Under the pieces are notes generated by a model that made no database searches, was not told the DNA's origin, and saw nothing but the letters and a program-made list of their open reading frames with translations. A program made the translations under genes and the position numbers. Positions 38,860-49,565 of a DNA stretch of 64,000 nucleotides are shown here, piece after piece (within the stretch, counting starts at the first letter, position 1; each line of letters begins with the position of its first letter). The stretch is taken from NCBI RefSeq assembly GCF_003987345.1, contig NZ_PIPP01000001.1:310001-374000 (forward strand). Direction: 5' to 3'. Source of the stretch: Aliidiomarina shirensis. GTDB lineage: Bacteria > Pseudomonadota > Gammaproteobacteria > Enterobacterales > Alteromonadaceae.

Positions 38860-39909
38860 ATGGCGCTATTCGAACACACGGAATATGACAGTCACGAACA
38901 GGTTGTTTTCTGTCATGATAAAGTAACCGGCTTAAAAGCAATCATCGCAGTTCACGATACCACGATGGGTCCAGCACTTGGCGGAACTCGCATGTGGAAC
39001 TACGCGAGCTCAGAAGAAGCCCTAACCGATGTTTTACGTTTATCCCGTGGCATGACATACAAAAGTGCATTAGCTGGATTGCCGCTCGGTGGCGGTAAAG
39101 CAGTCATTATTGGCGATGCCAAAAAAGACAAAAGTGAAGCATTCTTTAAAGCATACGGCCGCTTCGTGAATTCTCTGGGTGGCAAATATATCACCGCAGA
39201 AGATGTAAATATCCGTACTGCTGATATCGATATTGTTGCTACTGAAACACCTTTTGTTGCAGGCACGGCAAGTAAAGCTGGCGATCCTTCTCCACATACA
39301 GCAGAAGGTACTTATCTTGGTTTGAAGGCTGCCGCTAAACACGCATTTGGAAATGAAGATCTCAAAGGTGTTCGCATTGCTGTTCAAGGTTTAGGTGCGG
39401 TTGGCTACGATTTTGCCGAGTATTGTGCAAAAGAAGGCGCCAAGCTTATTGTTGCCGATGTAAACGAAGAAGCGGTTGAGCGTGCGGTAAAAGAACTTGG
39501 GGCTGAAGCCGTAAGTATTGATGAAATCTACAGTGTTGATTGTGATGTTTATGCGCCATGCGCTTTAGGTGCAACAATCAACGATAATACGTTGAAGGTT
39601 ATCAAAGCGAAAGTTATCGCGGGTAGTGCAAACAACCAATTGGCCACGCGTGCTCATGATAAGATATTGAAAGACATGGGTATCTTGTATGCGCCTGATT
39701 ACGTAATTAATGCCGGTGGCGTTATTCATGTATGTTCGGAAGCCGCTAATTTCTCGTTAGAAGATACCGCTAAACGTGTGAAAGCAATTTACGGGACGCT
39801 AGATAAGATCTTTACTCGGGCAAAAGATGAGAATCGTCCGACTGGTGAGATTGCTGATGAAATGGCGCGGGAAATTTTGGCTAAGAAATTAGCTGAGAAA
39901 ATCGCTTAA
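38860..39909 (+). CDS. Leucine dehydrogenase (Glu/Leu/Phe/Val dehydrogenase family)
   Basis: NAD-dependent oxidative deaminase of branched-chain amino acids, 349 aa from the ATG at 38860, which has GAGG 9 bases upstream. In-frame starts at 38827 and 38845 are less likely. It matches Bacillus leucine dehydrogenase through the EQVVFCHDKVTGLKAIIAVHDTTMGPALGGTRMW block. The catalytic lysine is in LPLGGGKAVI, and the NAD Rossmann motif is VQGLGAVGYDFAEYC. Products are 2-oxoacids for branched-chain catabolism or keto-acid recycling. A strong terminator follows. Confidence 0.93.
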   Translation: MALFEHTEYDSHEQVVFCHDKVTGLKAIIAVHDTTMGPALGGTRMWNYASSEEALTDVLRLSRGMTYKSALAGLPLGGGKAVIIGDAKKDKSEAFFKAYGRFVNSLGGKYITAEDVNIRTADIDIVATETPFVAGTASKAGDPSPHTAEGTYLGLKAAAKHAFGNEDLKGVRIAVQGLGAVGYDFAEYCAKEGAKLIVADVNEEAVERAVKELGAEAVSIDEIYSVDCDVYAPCALGATINDNTLKVIKAKVIAGSANNQLATRAHDKILKDMGILYAPDYVINAGGVIHVCSEAANFSLEDTAKRVKAIYGTLDKIFTRAKDENRPTGEIADEMAREILAKKLAEKIA

Positions 39910-39928
39910 TTCAAAAGCTAGAATAGAG

Positions 39929-39967
39929 AAAAACGCTGCTGTGTTGTGCACTGCAGCGTTTTTTTAT
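39929..39967. terminator. Terminator after leucine dehydrogenase
   Basis: Stem AACGCTGC / GCAGCGTT with a 13 base loop followed by seven T, and an A-run on the other side. It can also serve the convergent ydiJ gene. Confidence 0.85.
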
Positions 39968-39992
39968 ACCTTATCCAGCCATATTTTCCGAT

Positions 39993-42900
39993 TTATGTTA
40001 CACATGCGAGCAAGTATTGAATCGGGTGTTTTGGTTTCTCGGCGTTGTAGCGCCCTGCCTGACAGCGGCACGAAAAACCAGTTGCGAGTACGGCGCCGGA
40101 AGATTCCTCTCCTGCTGATAAATTATCAGAAAAAAATGTTTTCCAACTTAAATCAAAAATTGAGCGGCTCATTTTCTGGTTTTCAAGTTCGTGGCCAAAC
40201 GTACCGGCCATTCCACAGCACCCAACAGCTGGAACATTTACCTTCATTCCCGCTGCGGTGAATATATCTCGCCATTGATTGCCGGTATTCGGTAGCGCGG
40301 TTTGCTCGGTGCAATGCGCTAATATTTGCGTGCTTTCATGGCTTGGCAATAACGCATTGTGGGTAACTAATGGCGACAATGCTTCACGGTTTTTATGCAA
40401 CCACTCGTGGGCTAAGAGAACATCGAAATCATTGCTCCTGGCAATACCCTCTTTACGGTATTCATCTCGAAAACACAGCACAGTTGCAGCATCAAGGCCA
40501 ACCATCGGCACCCTGAACTCTTCGTTCAAAGCAGCTAATGCTTTTGCTGTCTCCGTTGCAATGCGCTCAAAGCTCTTTAGGAAGCCTTTTACGTGAGCGG
40601 CCTTGGCGTTGGCCATATAGGGCAATAATACCGGCTCCTTGCCCATGGCACGCACTAGCTTCATGAAATCACTTACTAAATGCGCATCGAAGGCGCTCGT
40701 GAACGCATCTTGCACAACAAAAACATAATCATTGGCATCAAACGCCAATGATTTGGCTTTCTCCCGCACATCGGCAACGTTCAGGTAATTTTGTTTAGCG
40801 GTTTGTTTCGCTAAACTAGGTACTGAAAACTTCGGCGTATCGACATAACCCAACCAATGTTTCTGTAGTGCTTTACTTAGCGGATTATTCGCCAGCAAAT
40901 TACCAAAGCGCGGAAACCGCGCAAGTTTTAATAAATTTAACTCGGTACTTAACACCAGATAATCTTTTACCGGGCGCTTAAAGTTTTGGTGGTAATGGGC
41001 ATAGAATACAGCGCGCTGACTCGGAATATCTACTTTTACCGGGCATTGGCTGGAACAGGCTTTGCATGAAAGGCAGGTATCGAGCGCTTTTTTTACTTCT
41101 AGATTAAAATCATCACCATTCGGCGCTTTGACTAATCGCGCGTTGGCTAAAATACCCTTTTCGGTGAGCGTTTTAGTTTCCGTACTGTAACCTGCAGCAG
41201 ATAAACGGCGTAACCACTCACGTAATAGAGTTGCTCGCCCTTTTGGCGAATAGCGTCGATCGCCAGTAGCGCGATACGAAGGGCACATTGGGCTCGTAGC
41301 ATCAAAATTAAAGCACAAACCATTACCATTACAGTCCATCACACCTTGGAATTGTTGTTGGCTGGTTGCCGGTATTTGTCTATCAAACCACCCTCGTTTT
41401 CTCGCATCTACCGATACTAACGGCTCTTTACTGTTTAGAGGTGTGCAAATCTTGCCTGGATTCAAACGATTCTGTGGGTCGAAAACGGCCTTTATCTTCC
41501 GCAGCTCAGCGAATAAAGCGTCGCCAAAGAACTCAGGGCCATACTCTGAGCGGTAGCCCTTTCCATGCTCCCCCCACATTAAACCACCAAAACGAGCCGT
41601 TAAGCGCATAACTTGATCGCTTATGGTACGGACCATTTCTGAACTCTGTGGATTTTGCATATCCAGCGCTGGCCGAACGTGTAATACGCCGGCATCAACA
41701 TGCCCAAACATGCCGTAGCGAAGTTGGTGGGAATCAAGCAGCGCACGAAATTCCATTATATATTCGGCTAAGCGCTCCGGGGGAACTGCCGTGTCTTCAA
41801 CAAAGGCTACGGGTTTTGCCGAACCTTTTGTTGCACCTAACAGGCCTACTGCCTTCTTCCGCATCGCATAGATCTTTTGAATGCTGCTTTCTTCGCGACA
41901 AATTTGATATCCGATCACACCAGTAGTGTGCGGATCGAGCCCTGCTAATTGATTGCAAAGTGCTTTGAGTTTGCTACCAATTTCTGCTTGGTCGATACCG
42001 GTAAATTCAAGAATATTTATACCACCCATTCGAAAAGGCGGCACATCAGTAAGGAGGTCTTTAACTTGGTGCCAAATAATATCGTTGCGGGCTAAATCCA
42101 ATACAGTGCTATCCACCGTTTCAACCGAAGTAGCCCGTGCTTTTACTAATTCGGGAGCGTGGCGTAACGCATCTTCAAAATCTTGATACTTCACATTCAC
42201 CAATACCTTAAAGTTTGGCGTTGGTGTGATTTTCAGTTTTGCGTCGGTAACAACACTCAATGTTCCTTCGGCACCCGCAATTAAGCGCCCTACATCGATA
42301 GTTTCATTTTTCGGATCATAGGCATGGGCCAAATCATAACCGGTTAAGAAGCGATTTAGAGGTGGGAATTTATCTTCGATGGCCGCACGCATATCTTTAC
42401 AGCTACTCAATACTTGCTGGTAGATTCGCCCGATTACATCATCATGTTTTGCTATCTTTTCCGCTTCTGCCAAGGTAACTGGTTCGGTACGTAGCTCATC
42501 ACCACTCACCAGCAAGCTTCTTAATCCGAGCACATGATCGCTGGTTTTGCCATAGATTAACGAACCCTGGCCTGAGGCATCAGTAGCTATCATGCCGCCA
42601 ATGGTACAACGATTGCTAGTCGAAGTATCAGGCGCAAAAAAATAGCCATGGGGCGCTAAAACCGCGTTCAACTGGTCCTTGATAATACCGGATTCAACGC
42701 GAACCCAACCTTCTTCAAGATTAAGTTCTAAAACGCGGGTGAGGTGACGGCTGAGGTCAATAACAACACCGGGAGTAAGTGCTTGACCATTAGTACCCGT
42801 GCCCCCGCCCCGCGGCGAAAAACGTATACCTTGAAACTGCGCGCGCGCTGCCGTTCGAAAAATACAACGAACGTCATTTTGACTGCGCGGATAAAGCACT

Positions 42901-43070
42901 GCTTGCGGAAGTTGTTGATAAATACTGTTATCGGTAGCCGCAACCATGCGGCCAGAATAACTAAAATCAACATCACCAATATAACCAGCTTGTTCTAACG
43001 CACTGATAAAGGCCTGAGTTTCCTCAGGCACTTGTTCGTAATCATTTAAAACCGGTAATCGGCTGGTCAC
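39993..43070 (-). CDS. ydiJ: YdiJ-type FAD and Fe-S D-2-hydroxyglutarate dehydrogenase
   Basis: About 1025 aa, colinear with E. coli YdiJ, which oxidises D-2-hydroxyglutarate to 2-oxoglutarate. The N-terminal FAD domain has PRGGGTGTNGQAL and TSNRCTIGGMIATDASGQGS. A C-terminal oxidase domain has HVDAGVLHVRP and GEHGKGYRSEYGPEFF. A ferredoxin-type centre is CLSCKACSSQCPVKVD. The last part is a GlpC-like cysteine-rich domain with VGCCGMAGTFGHE and GFSCRCQAGR. The GTG at 43070 has GGAGG 8 bases upstream; a TTG at 43088 is in frame but inferior. Confidence 0.93.
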   Translation of the reverse strand: MTSRLPVLNDYEQVPEETQAFISALEQAGYIGDVDFSYSGRMVAATDNSIYQQLPQAVLYPRSQNDVRCIFRTAARAQFQGIRFSPRGGGTGTNGQALTPGVVIDLSRHLTRVLELNLEEGWVRVESGIIKDQLNAVLAPHGYFFAPDTSTSNRCTIGGMIATDASGQGSLIYGKTSDHVLGLRSLLVSGDELRTEPVTLAEAEKIAKHDDVIGRIYQQVLSSCKDMRAAIEDKFPPLNRFLTGYDLAHAYDPKNETIDVGRLIAGAEGTLSVVTDAKLKITPTPNFKVLVNVKYQDFEDALRHAPELVKARATSVETVDSTVLDLARNDIIWHQVKDLLTDVPPFRMGGINILEFTGIDQAEIGSKLKALCNQLAGLDPHTTGVIGYQICREESSIQKIYAMRKKAVGLLGATKGSAKPVAFVEDTAVPPERLAEYIMEFRALLDSHQLRYGMFGHVDAGVLHVRPALDMQNPQSSEMVRTISDQVMRLTARFGGLMWGEHGKGYRSEYGPEFFGDALFAELRKIKAVFDPQNRLNPGKICTPLNSKEPLVSVDARKRGWFDRQIPATSQQQFQGVMDCNGNGLCFNFDATSPMCPSYRATGDRRYSPKGRATLLREWLRRLSAAGYSTETKTLTEKGILANARLVKAPNGDDFNLEVKKALDTCLSCKACSSQCPVKVDIPSQRAVFYAHYHQNFKRPVKDYLVLSTELNLLKLARFPRFGNLLANNPLSKALQKHWLGYVDTPKFSVPSLAKQTAKQNYLNVADVREKAKSLAFDANDYVFVVQDAFTSAFDAHLVSDFMKLVRAMGKEPVLLPYMANAKAAHVKGFLKSFERIATETAKALAALNEEFRVPMVGLDAATVLCFRDEYRKEGIARSNDFDVLLAHEWLHKNREALSPLVTHNALLPSHESTQILAHCTEQTALPNTGNQWRDIFTAAGMKVNVPAVGCCGMAGTFGHELENQKMSRSIFDLSWKTFFSDNLSAGEESSGAVLATGFSCRCQAGRYNAEKPKHPIQYLLACVT

Positions 43071-43104
43071 AGCAAAAGACCTCCGCAAAAGGCTAAGTTA
43101 TTGT

Positions 43105-45477
43105 TTACTTGTTTAGTTCTTTGGCGAGAAACAACCAAGTATCTAAAACTGTATCTGGATTCAGAGATACCGAATCGATACCTTGCTCTACTAACCAGTG
43201 AGCGAAATCAGGATGGTCCGATGGTCCCTGCCCGCATATACCTACATATTTTCCGCGTTTCTTCGCAGTTTGAATGGCCATTGCTAGCAAGGCTTTCACT
43301 GCTTCGTTACGCTCATCAAATAAGTGAGCAATTAGCCCGGAATCACGATCTAAACCAAGTGTAAGTTGAGTTAAATCGTTTGAACCGATTGAAAAGCCAT
43401 CAAAAATATCCAAAAACTTATCAGCTAAAACTGCGTTCGAAGGCAATTCACACATCATAATAACGCGCAAACCATTTTCGCCTTGGCGTAACCCATGTTG
43501 CGCCAGCAATTCAATAACGTTACGGCCTTCTTCCAAGGTACGTACGAATGGGATCATGATTTCTACGTTAGTCAGCCCCATATCATTCCGAACGCGTTTT
43601 ACCGCCTCGCACTCAAGTGCAAAACACTCCGTGAAATCAGGCGCTAGATAACGCGCTGCACCCCGGAAACCAAGCATCGGGTTCTCTTCTTCTGGCTCGT
43701 ACTGGCGGCCACCAATCAAATTTGCATACTCGTTCGATTTAAAATCTGATAACCGCACGATCACGCGTTCTGGCGCAAAGGAAGCACCAATCGTTGAAAT
43801 ACCTTCGACTAAGCGCTGTATGTAAAACTCTCGTGGGCTTTCATAACCGGAAATTAAATCAGTAATCAGAGCTTGCATCTCTGGCGCTTGATCTTCGTAA
43901 TGTAAAAGCGCCTTCGGGTGCACACCAATCATGCGATTAATGATAAATTCTAAGCGCGCTAAACCAACGCCTGCATGTGGCAAACGGGCAAAATCGAATG
44001 CGCGATCCGGATTCCCCACGTTTTGCATAATCTTGAGGGGTAACGGCGGCATGTTCCCAACTTCTGATTGGGTAACTTCGAAATCTAGAATGCCGCTATA
44101 CACATTACCCGTATCACCTTCAGCACAAGATACCGTTACTTCAACGCCGTCTTGAATAAGCTTGGTAGCATCACCACAACCAACTACTGCGGGAATACCC
44201 AATTCACGCGCAATAATGGCTGCATGACAAGTTCTCCCACCACGATTCGTTACAATTGCAGCGGCACGCTTCATAATCGGTTCCCAATCTGGATCCGTCA
44301 TATCGGTAACGAGCACATCACCAGGCTGAACTTGGTCCATATCGGCAATCGAATCGAGAACCCGGGCTTTACCGCTACCAATTTTCTGGCCGATTGCGCG
44401 CCCGGTAATAATAATCTCTGATTGCCCTTTGAGTGCAAATCGTTCGATGCTGTTACCGGTTTCATTTGAACGTACCGTTTCTGGACGCGCTTGAACGATA
44501 TAAAGCTTGCCATCAATACCATCTTTCGCCCATTCGATATCCATTGGCCGACCATAATGTTTCTCGATAACCACTGCCTGTTTCGCTAGCTCTAAGATTT
44601 CTGCCTCAGTGAGTGAGAATTGCTTTTGCCGCGCGCTATCAACATCTTGAATCGTTACTTGTTTACCATGCTCTTGGCTATCCGAGTAAACCATTTCAAT
44701 TTTTTTACTACCCATAGTGCGGCGGATTACTGCCGGACGGCCTGCAGCAAGGGTTGGCTTATGAACATGAAATTCATCAGGGTTCACTGCGCCCTGCACT
44801 ACCATCTCTCCTAAGCCGTATGAAGATGTAATAAATACCACTTGATCAAAACCAGATTCGGTATCAATCGAAAACAAAACGCCCGATGACGCTAAATCAC
44901 TTCGAACCATGCGCTGTACACCGGCAGAAAGTGCTACACCGCGGTGGTCGTAGCCTTGATGTACCCGATATGAAATGGCTCTATCGTTAAACAAAGAGGC
45001 GTAAACGTGCTTAATCGCCTCCATAACGGCATCAATACCTTTTACGTTTAAAAAGGTTTCTTGCTGGCCAGCAAACGAGGCATCCGGCATATCTTCCGCG
45101 GTAGCCGAACTGCGCACAGCAAAGCTTGCTTCGGCATAGCCTTCGCTTAACGTGGCATAACTTTCCCGAATGGCGGCATCAAGCTCTGGCGTAAATGGTG
45201 TTTCGATAATCCAATTGCGGATTTGCTCCCCTGCTTTAGCAAGCTCTTTTACATCATCAACATCAAGTGTATCGAGTAAATCGTAGATGCGAGCATTAAC
45301 GCCGCTTTGTTCGAGGAAAGTATTGAACGCGTGAGATGTAGTAGCAAAGCCACCTGGAACAGTAACGCCAGCGCCAGCTAGGTTGCTAATCATTTCGCCA
45401 AGTGATGCGTTCTTACCACCAACCCGGTTTACATCGTTCATTCCTAAATCTTGATACCAAAGCACGTATTCTTGCAC
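43105..45477 (-). CDS. ppsA: Phosphoenolpyruvate synthase
   Basis: Converts pyruvate and ATP to PEP, AMP and phosphate during growth on three-carbon compounds or amino acids. The 790 aa protein has the N-terminal ATP-grasp domain beginning with [14 protein letters not shown]. The swivelling phosphohistidine is in [21 protein letters not shown]. The C-terminal barrel contains [21 protein letters not shown] and the GICGQGPSD segment with the catalytic cysteine. Start is a GTG with AAGGAT upstream. The gene is divergent from ppsR, its regulator, with a 116 bp gap. Confidence 0.97.
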   Translation of the reverse strand: MQEYVLWYQDLGMNDVNRVGGKNASLGEMISNLAGAGVTVPGGFATTSHAFNTFLEQSGVNARIYDLLDTLDVDDVKELAKAGEQIRNWIIETPFTPELDAAIRESYATLSEGYAEASFAVRSSATAEDMPDASFAGQQETFLNVKGIDAVMEAIKHVYASLFNDRAISYRVHQGYDHRGVALSAGVQRMVRSDLASSGVLFSIDTESGFDQVVFITSSYGLGEMVVQGAVNPDEFHVHKPTLAAGRPAVIRRTMGSKKIEMVYSDSQEHGKQVTIQDVDSARQKQFSLTEAEILELAKQAVVIEKHYGRPMDIEWAKDGIDGKLYIVQARPETVRSNETGNSIERFALKGQSEIIITGRAIGQKIGSGKARVLDSIADMDQVQPGDVLVTDMTDPDWEPIMKRAAAIVTNRGGRTCHAAIIARELGIPAVVGCGDATKLIQDGVEVTVSCAEGDTGNVYSGILDFEVTQSEVGNMPPLPLKIMQNVGNPDRAFDFARLPHAGVGLARLEFIINRMIGVHPKALLHYEDQAPEMQALITDLISGYESPREFYIQRLVEGISTIGASFAPERVIVRLSDFKSNEYANLIGGRQYEPEEENPMLGFRGAARYLAPDFTECFALECEAVKRVRNDMGLTNVEIMIPFVRTLEEGRNVIELLAQHGLRQGENGLRVIMMCELPSNAVLADKFLDIFDGFSIGSNDLTQLTLGLDRDSGLIAHLFDERNEAVKALLAMAIQTAKKRGKYVGICGQGPSDHPDFAHWLVEQGIDSVSLNPDTVLDTWLFLAKELNK

Positions 45478-45593
45478 GGGGTTATCCTTACAATATCGGG
45501 GTTAATTGTTGGGTGTGTTCACTGAAGAGTATTTTACACACTAGGGCTTCACAAGTTAACATTTGTATCACTTTCATTTCAGGCTAATTTAAT

Positions 45594-46400
45594 ATGCGCA
45601 CAGCTTTTTACATATCGGATGGCACAGCCCTCACCTCAGAAACCTTTGGTCACGCGATTTTGTCGTTATTTCCGGTTAAATTCGAGCATAAAACGTTACC
45701 TTTCGTAGACGATGATGAAAAAGCCCGCAAAGCAGTTCAGGAAATTAATGCCGCGTTTGCTGAAACTAACGAAAAACCGCTGATATTCCATACTTTTGTG
45801 AATCCATCATTAAAGAAAATAATTCTTACGAGCGATGGTGTGAGCTACGATTTCCTTGATCACTATGTGGAGCCGGTGCAAGCTGAACTCGGGGTGGCTG
45901 CGCAACCGAAAACAAACCGCACACACGGATTAAATCAGGATTACAATTTTCGAATTGATGCGATTAACTACACGCTCGAGAACGACGATGGTGTAAGTAC
46001 GCGTAATTATGGTGAAGCAGATATTATCCTTGTGGGCGCTTCGCGAACTGGGAAAACCCCTACCTGTATCTACTTAGCCTTACAATACGGTATTAAAGCT
46101 GCCAATTATCCCCTTACCGAGGAAGACATGGGGCCGATTGAGCTCCCCTATGACTTGAAGATGCACCGGCATAAGCTATTCGGCCTTACCATTGATCCCG
46201 AGCGGCTCCAGAGTATTCGCGAAGCACGGCGCGCTAACAGCCGTTATGCATCAATTGAGCAATGTTTGCTGGAGATAAATGAAATTGAAAGTATTTTTCG
46301 GCAAGAAGCAATTCCATATTTGAACTCAACACATGCTTCTGTTGAAGAAATTGCAGCGAAAATAATGACAACGGCGAAGCTCAAACGCCACCGCTACTAA
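45594..46400 (+). CDS. ppsR: PEP synthase regulatory protein PpsR (bifunctional kinase/pyrophosphorylase)
   Basis: A 268 aa DUF299 protein that inactivates PpsA by ADP-dependent phosphorylation and reactivates it with phosphate. The N-terminus [20 protein letters not shown] is characteristic. A P-loop [15 protein letters not shown] lies near residue 148, and the C-terminal block has [15 protein letters not shown]. It is divergent from ppsA, the usual arrangement. Confidence 0.96.
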   Translation: MRTAFYISDGTALTSETFGHAILSLFPVKFEHKTLPFVDDDEKARKAVQEINAAFAETNEKPLIFHTFVNPSLKKIILTSDGVSYDFLDHYVEPVQAELGVAAQPKTNRTHGLNQDYNFRIDAINYTLENDDGVSTRNYGEADIILVGASRTGKTPTCIYLALQYGIKAANYPLTEEDMGPIELPYDLKMHRHKLFGLTIDPERLQSIREARRANSRYASIEQCLLEINEIESIFRQEAIPYLNSTHASVEEIAAKIMTTAKLKRHRY

Positions 46401-46435
46401 TTTATCAATAAATAGAAACAGAAAAGTAGAAACAA

Positions 46436-46462
46436 AAAAGCTCTGCATTAAGCAGAGCTTTT
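46436..46462. terminator. Bidirectional terminator between ppsR and the DUF1338 gene
   Basis: Perfect stem AAAAGCTCTGC / GCAGAGCTTTT with a 5 base loop between convergent genes. Confidence 0.88.
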
Positions 46463-46488
46463 CTATCGCGTCTAGTTGCGTTCTTAAT

Positions 46489-47301
46489 CTATTTTTTAGC
46501 GTTCGTGCTTTCGAATATTTTATCGGCCGAAGCTGCCACAAAACCTGTGTACAACTTGCCTTCCGCAATTTCATAGCGCTTTGCGAACTCATAGAAACAG
46601 CTTGGGATTACCGCTTCGCGATCACTAAATTGAACCGACGTGTGGTCAGCCATTGTCGATGATTGCTCTAGAAACACATCTGGCGAGCCTTTAATTTCAC
46701 CGCCCGATGTGTTCAAGGTAAAACCGGAATCTTTTAATTTCTGATTCACGCTTTCGAGCGTGCTATAGCCAGGCAATTCGTTAACACTTACCGTGAAATG
46801 ATTCGCACAGAAGCCAAATGCGCTCATCCAAGCAGCATACTCACTTTCTTCAAGCAATTGTTCGTATTGCTTGTGTGATACTTGCCAATGGGTTCCCGAA
46901 TACAAAAACTCCGGTTTAGTAACCGCGTTCACATCAATTCCCGCAACCATATCGTGCACAATAGCTTGTAACTCAGGCGAAAACTCCTCAACAAGTAGCT
47001 CACTAATAAAGATTTTTGGTAACGTTGGGTCGCTGTGCTCGAAGTGTTTTGCGCGCAATTTCTTTTGTTCGAATGCATAATCGCCATTCGCAAAATATCC
47101 CATGGCTTCAAAGTGCCCAGTGAGCGCTGCCAAATTTACCGGAGCTATATTGAAGGTACGGAAGGCAACGTGATCGTTAATAATATCATGGCCTTCGCCA
47201 AGCACTTCATGCACTTTACTTGCCGATGGGGTGCGTTTGATGTAATCAGCCCACAAAGCTTCAAAAAAACTATGTGCAGCGGAACTGTTTGATGCGCTCA
47301 T
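46489..47301 (-). CDS. DUF1338 family protein (2-oxoadipate dioxygenase/decarboxylase-like)
   Basis: A 270 aa short-type member of the family that includes Pseudomonas putida HglS, an Fe(II) enzyme converting 2-oxoadipate to D-2-hydroxyglutarate in lysine catabolism. The likely metal and substrate residues are the His and Arg four residues apart in NDHVAFRTF, a His in CANHFTVSVNELPG, and a Glu in CFYEFAKRYE. Strong family blocks are GGEIKGSPDVFLEQSS and GFVAASADKIFES. The protein is shorter than HglS (about 460 aa), so the same activity is not certain. It lies 3.4 kb from ydiJ. Confidence 0.85.
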   Translation of the reverse strand: MSASNSSAAHSFFEALWADYIKRTPSASKVHEVLGEGHDIINDHVAFRTFNIAPVNLAALTGHFEAMGYFANGDYAFEQKKLRAKHFEHSDPTLPKIFISELLVEEFSPELQAIVHDMVAGIDVNAVTKPEFLYSGTHWQVSHKQYEQLLEESEYAAWMSAFGFCANHFTVSVNELPGYSTLESVNQKLKDSGFTLNTSGGEIKGSPDVFLEQSSTMADHTSVQFSDREAVIPSCFYEFAKRYEIAEGKLYTGFVAASADKIFESTNAKK

Positions 47302-47480
47302 TCATTAACTCCTGTACAACAAGGGCCAGAACACATTTGCGTCCCGACCCTCGGAAATATTTCAGATGAAATTCGGTGTTGATAGGCTGATTATAACCAA
47401 AACCAACGTTTTCCTACAGCCCGATTCAATGTTTGCGCTTGTATTATTGATCGAGAACAAGTGTTGATCGAAAACAAGCT

Positions 47481-48830
47481 TTAAGCTTGGCGCGCCTTGC
47501 TTAACGATTCGGCCACTAAGAACGCAAGTTCAAGAACTTGGTCAGCATTTAGCCTTGGATCGCATTGCGTTAAGTAGCGTTCCGCGAGATCATCTTGCGA
47601 TATCTTATACGCCCCACCTGTACATTCAGTAACATTCTCACCCGTCATTTCAAGGTGAATACCACCGGCGTAGCTACCTTCCGCTTGATGAATCGCAAAG
47701 AACTGACGAATCTCGCGAATAATGGCAGCAAAATCCCGTGTCTTATAGCCATTGTTCGCTTTTACGGTATTCCCATGCATCGGGTCACTCGACCAAACTA
47801 CATTCCGGCCTTCCTTCTGCACTCTGCGAATAAGCTTCGGCAAATTATTCGCTAAGTTATCCGCTCCCATGCGCGTAATTAAGGTGAGTCGTCCGGGAAT
47901 ATTATTCGGGTTCAAGGTATCGATTAGCGCCATTAGCTCTTCTTCGGTAGCCGTTGGCCCTACTTTTACGCCTACTGGATTGTTGATACCTCGGAAAAAC
48001 TCAATATGCGCGTGATCGAGTTGCCGAGTACGTTCACCCATCCATACCATGTGTGCGGAACAATTATACGGCATACCGGTGAGGCTATCGGTACGTGTAA
48101 GAGCCTCTTCATATGGTAACAGCAGTGCTTCATGAGAAGTGAACAATTCGGTTTCATGAATGGTTGGGTGCGTTTCTGCGGTAATTCCCAACACTTCCAT
48201 AAAGCGCAATGATTCTTGGATACGCTCGGAAATCGCCTGATATTTTTCTTTCATTGGGTTGGCGTTGATAAACCCCATGTTCCATTTATGTACTTTGTGC
48301 AAATCAGCGTAACCGCCTTGCGCAAATGCGCGCAGCAGGTTTAACGTTGCCGCTGAATGGTGGTAGGCCGTTAACATACGCTGTGGATCAGGCTCGCGTG
48401 CTTCGGCGTTAAAATCTAAGCCATTAATAATGTCGCCACGATAGCTTGGTAACGAAACACCATCGATCGTTTCCATATCGCCAGAACGTGGTTTTGCGAA
48501 TTGGCCAGCCATGCGGCCAACCTTCACAACCGGTACTTCGCCAGCAAAGGTCATGACAATTGCCATTTGCAGCATTACCTTAAACGTGTCGCGAATTTTT
48601 GGTGCGGTAAAATCGCGAAACGATTCTGCGCAATCACCACCCTGCAATAAAAAACCATTCCCTTCACAGACATCGCCTAAATGACTTTGTAAACGGCGTA
48701 TCTCTTCTGCAAATACTAACGGTGGATAGCGTTTAAGCTGGGATTCAACTTCAGCAAGGGCTGCGGCGTCCGCATAATTGGGTTGTTGCTTGATTGGGAA
48801 TTGGCGCCAGCTATCTGGTGTCCACTGCAT
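47481..48830 (-). CDS. 3-deoxy-7-phosphoheptulonate (DAHP) synthase, class II
   Basis: Condenses PEP and erythrose-4-phosphate, the first step of aromatic amino acid synthesis. At 449 aa it belongs to the plant/Mycobacterium-type class II, not the AroFGH type. Signatures are [10 protein letters not shown] at the N-terminus, [26 protein letters not shown] and the metal-binding [15 protein letters not shown]. No regulatory N-terminal extension is seen. It is a single-gene unit facing leftward, preceded by a 96 bp gap. Confidence 0.95.
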   Translation of the reverse strand: MQWTPDSWRQFPIKQQPNYADAAALAEVESQLKRYPPLVFAEEIRRLQSHLGDVCEGNGFLLQGGDCAESFRDFTAPKIRDTFKVMLQMAIVMTFAGEVPVVKVGRMAGQFAKPRSGDMETIDGVSLPSYRGDIINGLDFNAEAREPDPQRMLTAYHHSAATLNLLRAFAQGGYADLHKVHKWNMGFINANPMKEKYQAISERIQESLRFMEVLGITAETHPTIHETELFTSHEALLLPYEEALTRTDSLTGMPYNCSAHMVWMGERTRQLDHAHIEFFRGINNPVGVKVGPTATEEELMALIDTLNPNNIPGRLTLITRMGADNLANNLPKLIRRVQKEGRNVVWSSDPMHGNTVKANNGYKTRDFAAIIREIRQFFAIHQAEGSYAGGIHLEMTGENVTECTGGAYKISQDDLAERYLTQCDPRLNADQVLELAFLVAESLSKARQA

Positions 48831-48926
48831 GATAATTCCTTATACTGCTTGATTCAGGATGTATTTGAATGTATCTGCCGAGGCATCTTATTGCAATGGC
48901 AAATTGAGCATTTCTCGCATTTCGCG

Positions 48927-49565
48927 CTATTTTGGCCTTGAGATATTTAAAATACGCCCCAAACTCGCATATTGATCAGCGCCCAGGCGAGCGATTGGGT
49001 TCACCTGCAGAGCGTCCACTAAAAGCCTTGTACTGCTAGTGCCGTCTGGCTTTCGCTTTTCTTCGCTACGGGCTACTTTATCATCAATATAGATTTTCAC
49101 GATTTCACCGAAAACCATTGTTTGGGGTGCTCCGGGCACATCTTGCAGAGCGTGAAGCTTACAAGCAAACGCAATTGGGCACTCGGCTACTCGTTGCAAA
49201 GGGAAATCGCCAAAATCAACCATATTCACAGCAATACTATCCAACTCGGATTCCGTGGCTGGTAAACTGCGCGATGACTCGGTTACTTCGCTAGCCAGTG
49301 CTTCGGAAGCAATATGCACCACGAAATACGGGTTATTCGCAATATTTACTTTGGTATCCTTGCCCTCGCCCGGTGTTTTATTACCAACCGAAAACATCAG
49401 TAAAGGCGGCTCACTAGAAACTGCGGTAAAGTAAGAGAATGGTGCAAGATTCAAGTGGCCTTGTTGATGTTGCGTGAGTACCCACGCTACTGGACGCGGA
49501 ATGAGTGTTTGCGTCATGAGGTGGTAAATTGAACTGCTATTCTCGTTTGCTAGATCAATAATCAT
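48927..49565 (-). CDS. Flavin reductase family protein (FMN-binding split barrel)
   Basis: A 212 aa soluble protein of the flavin reductase-like/DUF447 split-barrel group. It has LIPRPVAWVLTQ at the N-terminus, LAPFSYFTAVSSEPPLLMFSVG for FMN binding and NIANNPYFVVHIASE. The substrate is unknown; relatives reduce FMN or bind it as a cofactor. Its ATG shares one base with the htpX stop (TAATG), so both genes are translationally coupled. Confidence 0.87.
   Translation of the reverse strand: MIIDLANENSSSIYHLMTQTLIPRPVAWVLTQHQQGHLNLAPFSYFTAVSSEPPLLMFSVGNKTPGEGKDTKVNIANNPYFVVHIASEALASEVTESSRSLPATESELDSIAVNMVDFGDFPLQRVAECPIAFACKLHALQDVPGAPQTMVFGEIVKIYIDDKVARSEEKRKPDGTSSTRLLVDALQVNPIARLGADQYASLGRILNISRPK

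Noticed and set aside
39941-40596. Frames of about 105 codons on the plus strand inside the ydiJ region
   Set aside because: They are antisense to conserved ydiJ coding sequence (Cys-rich C-terminal domain), so they are composition artefacts.
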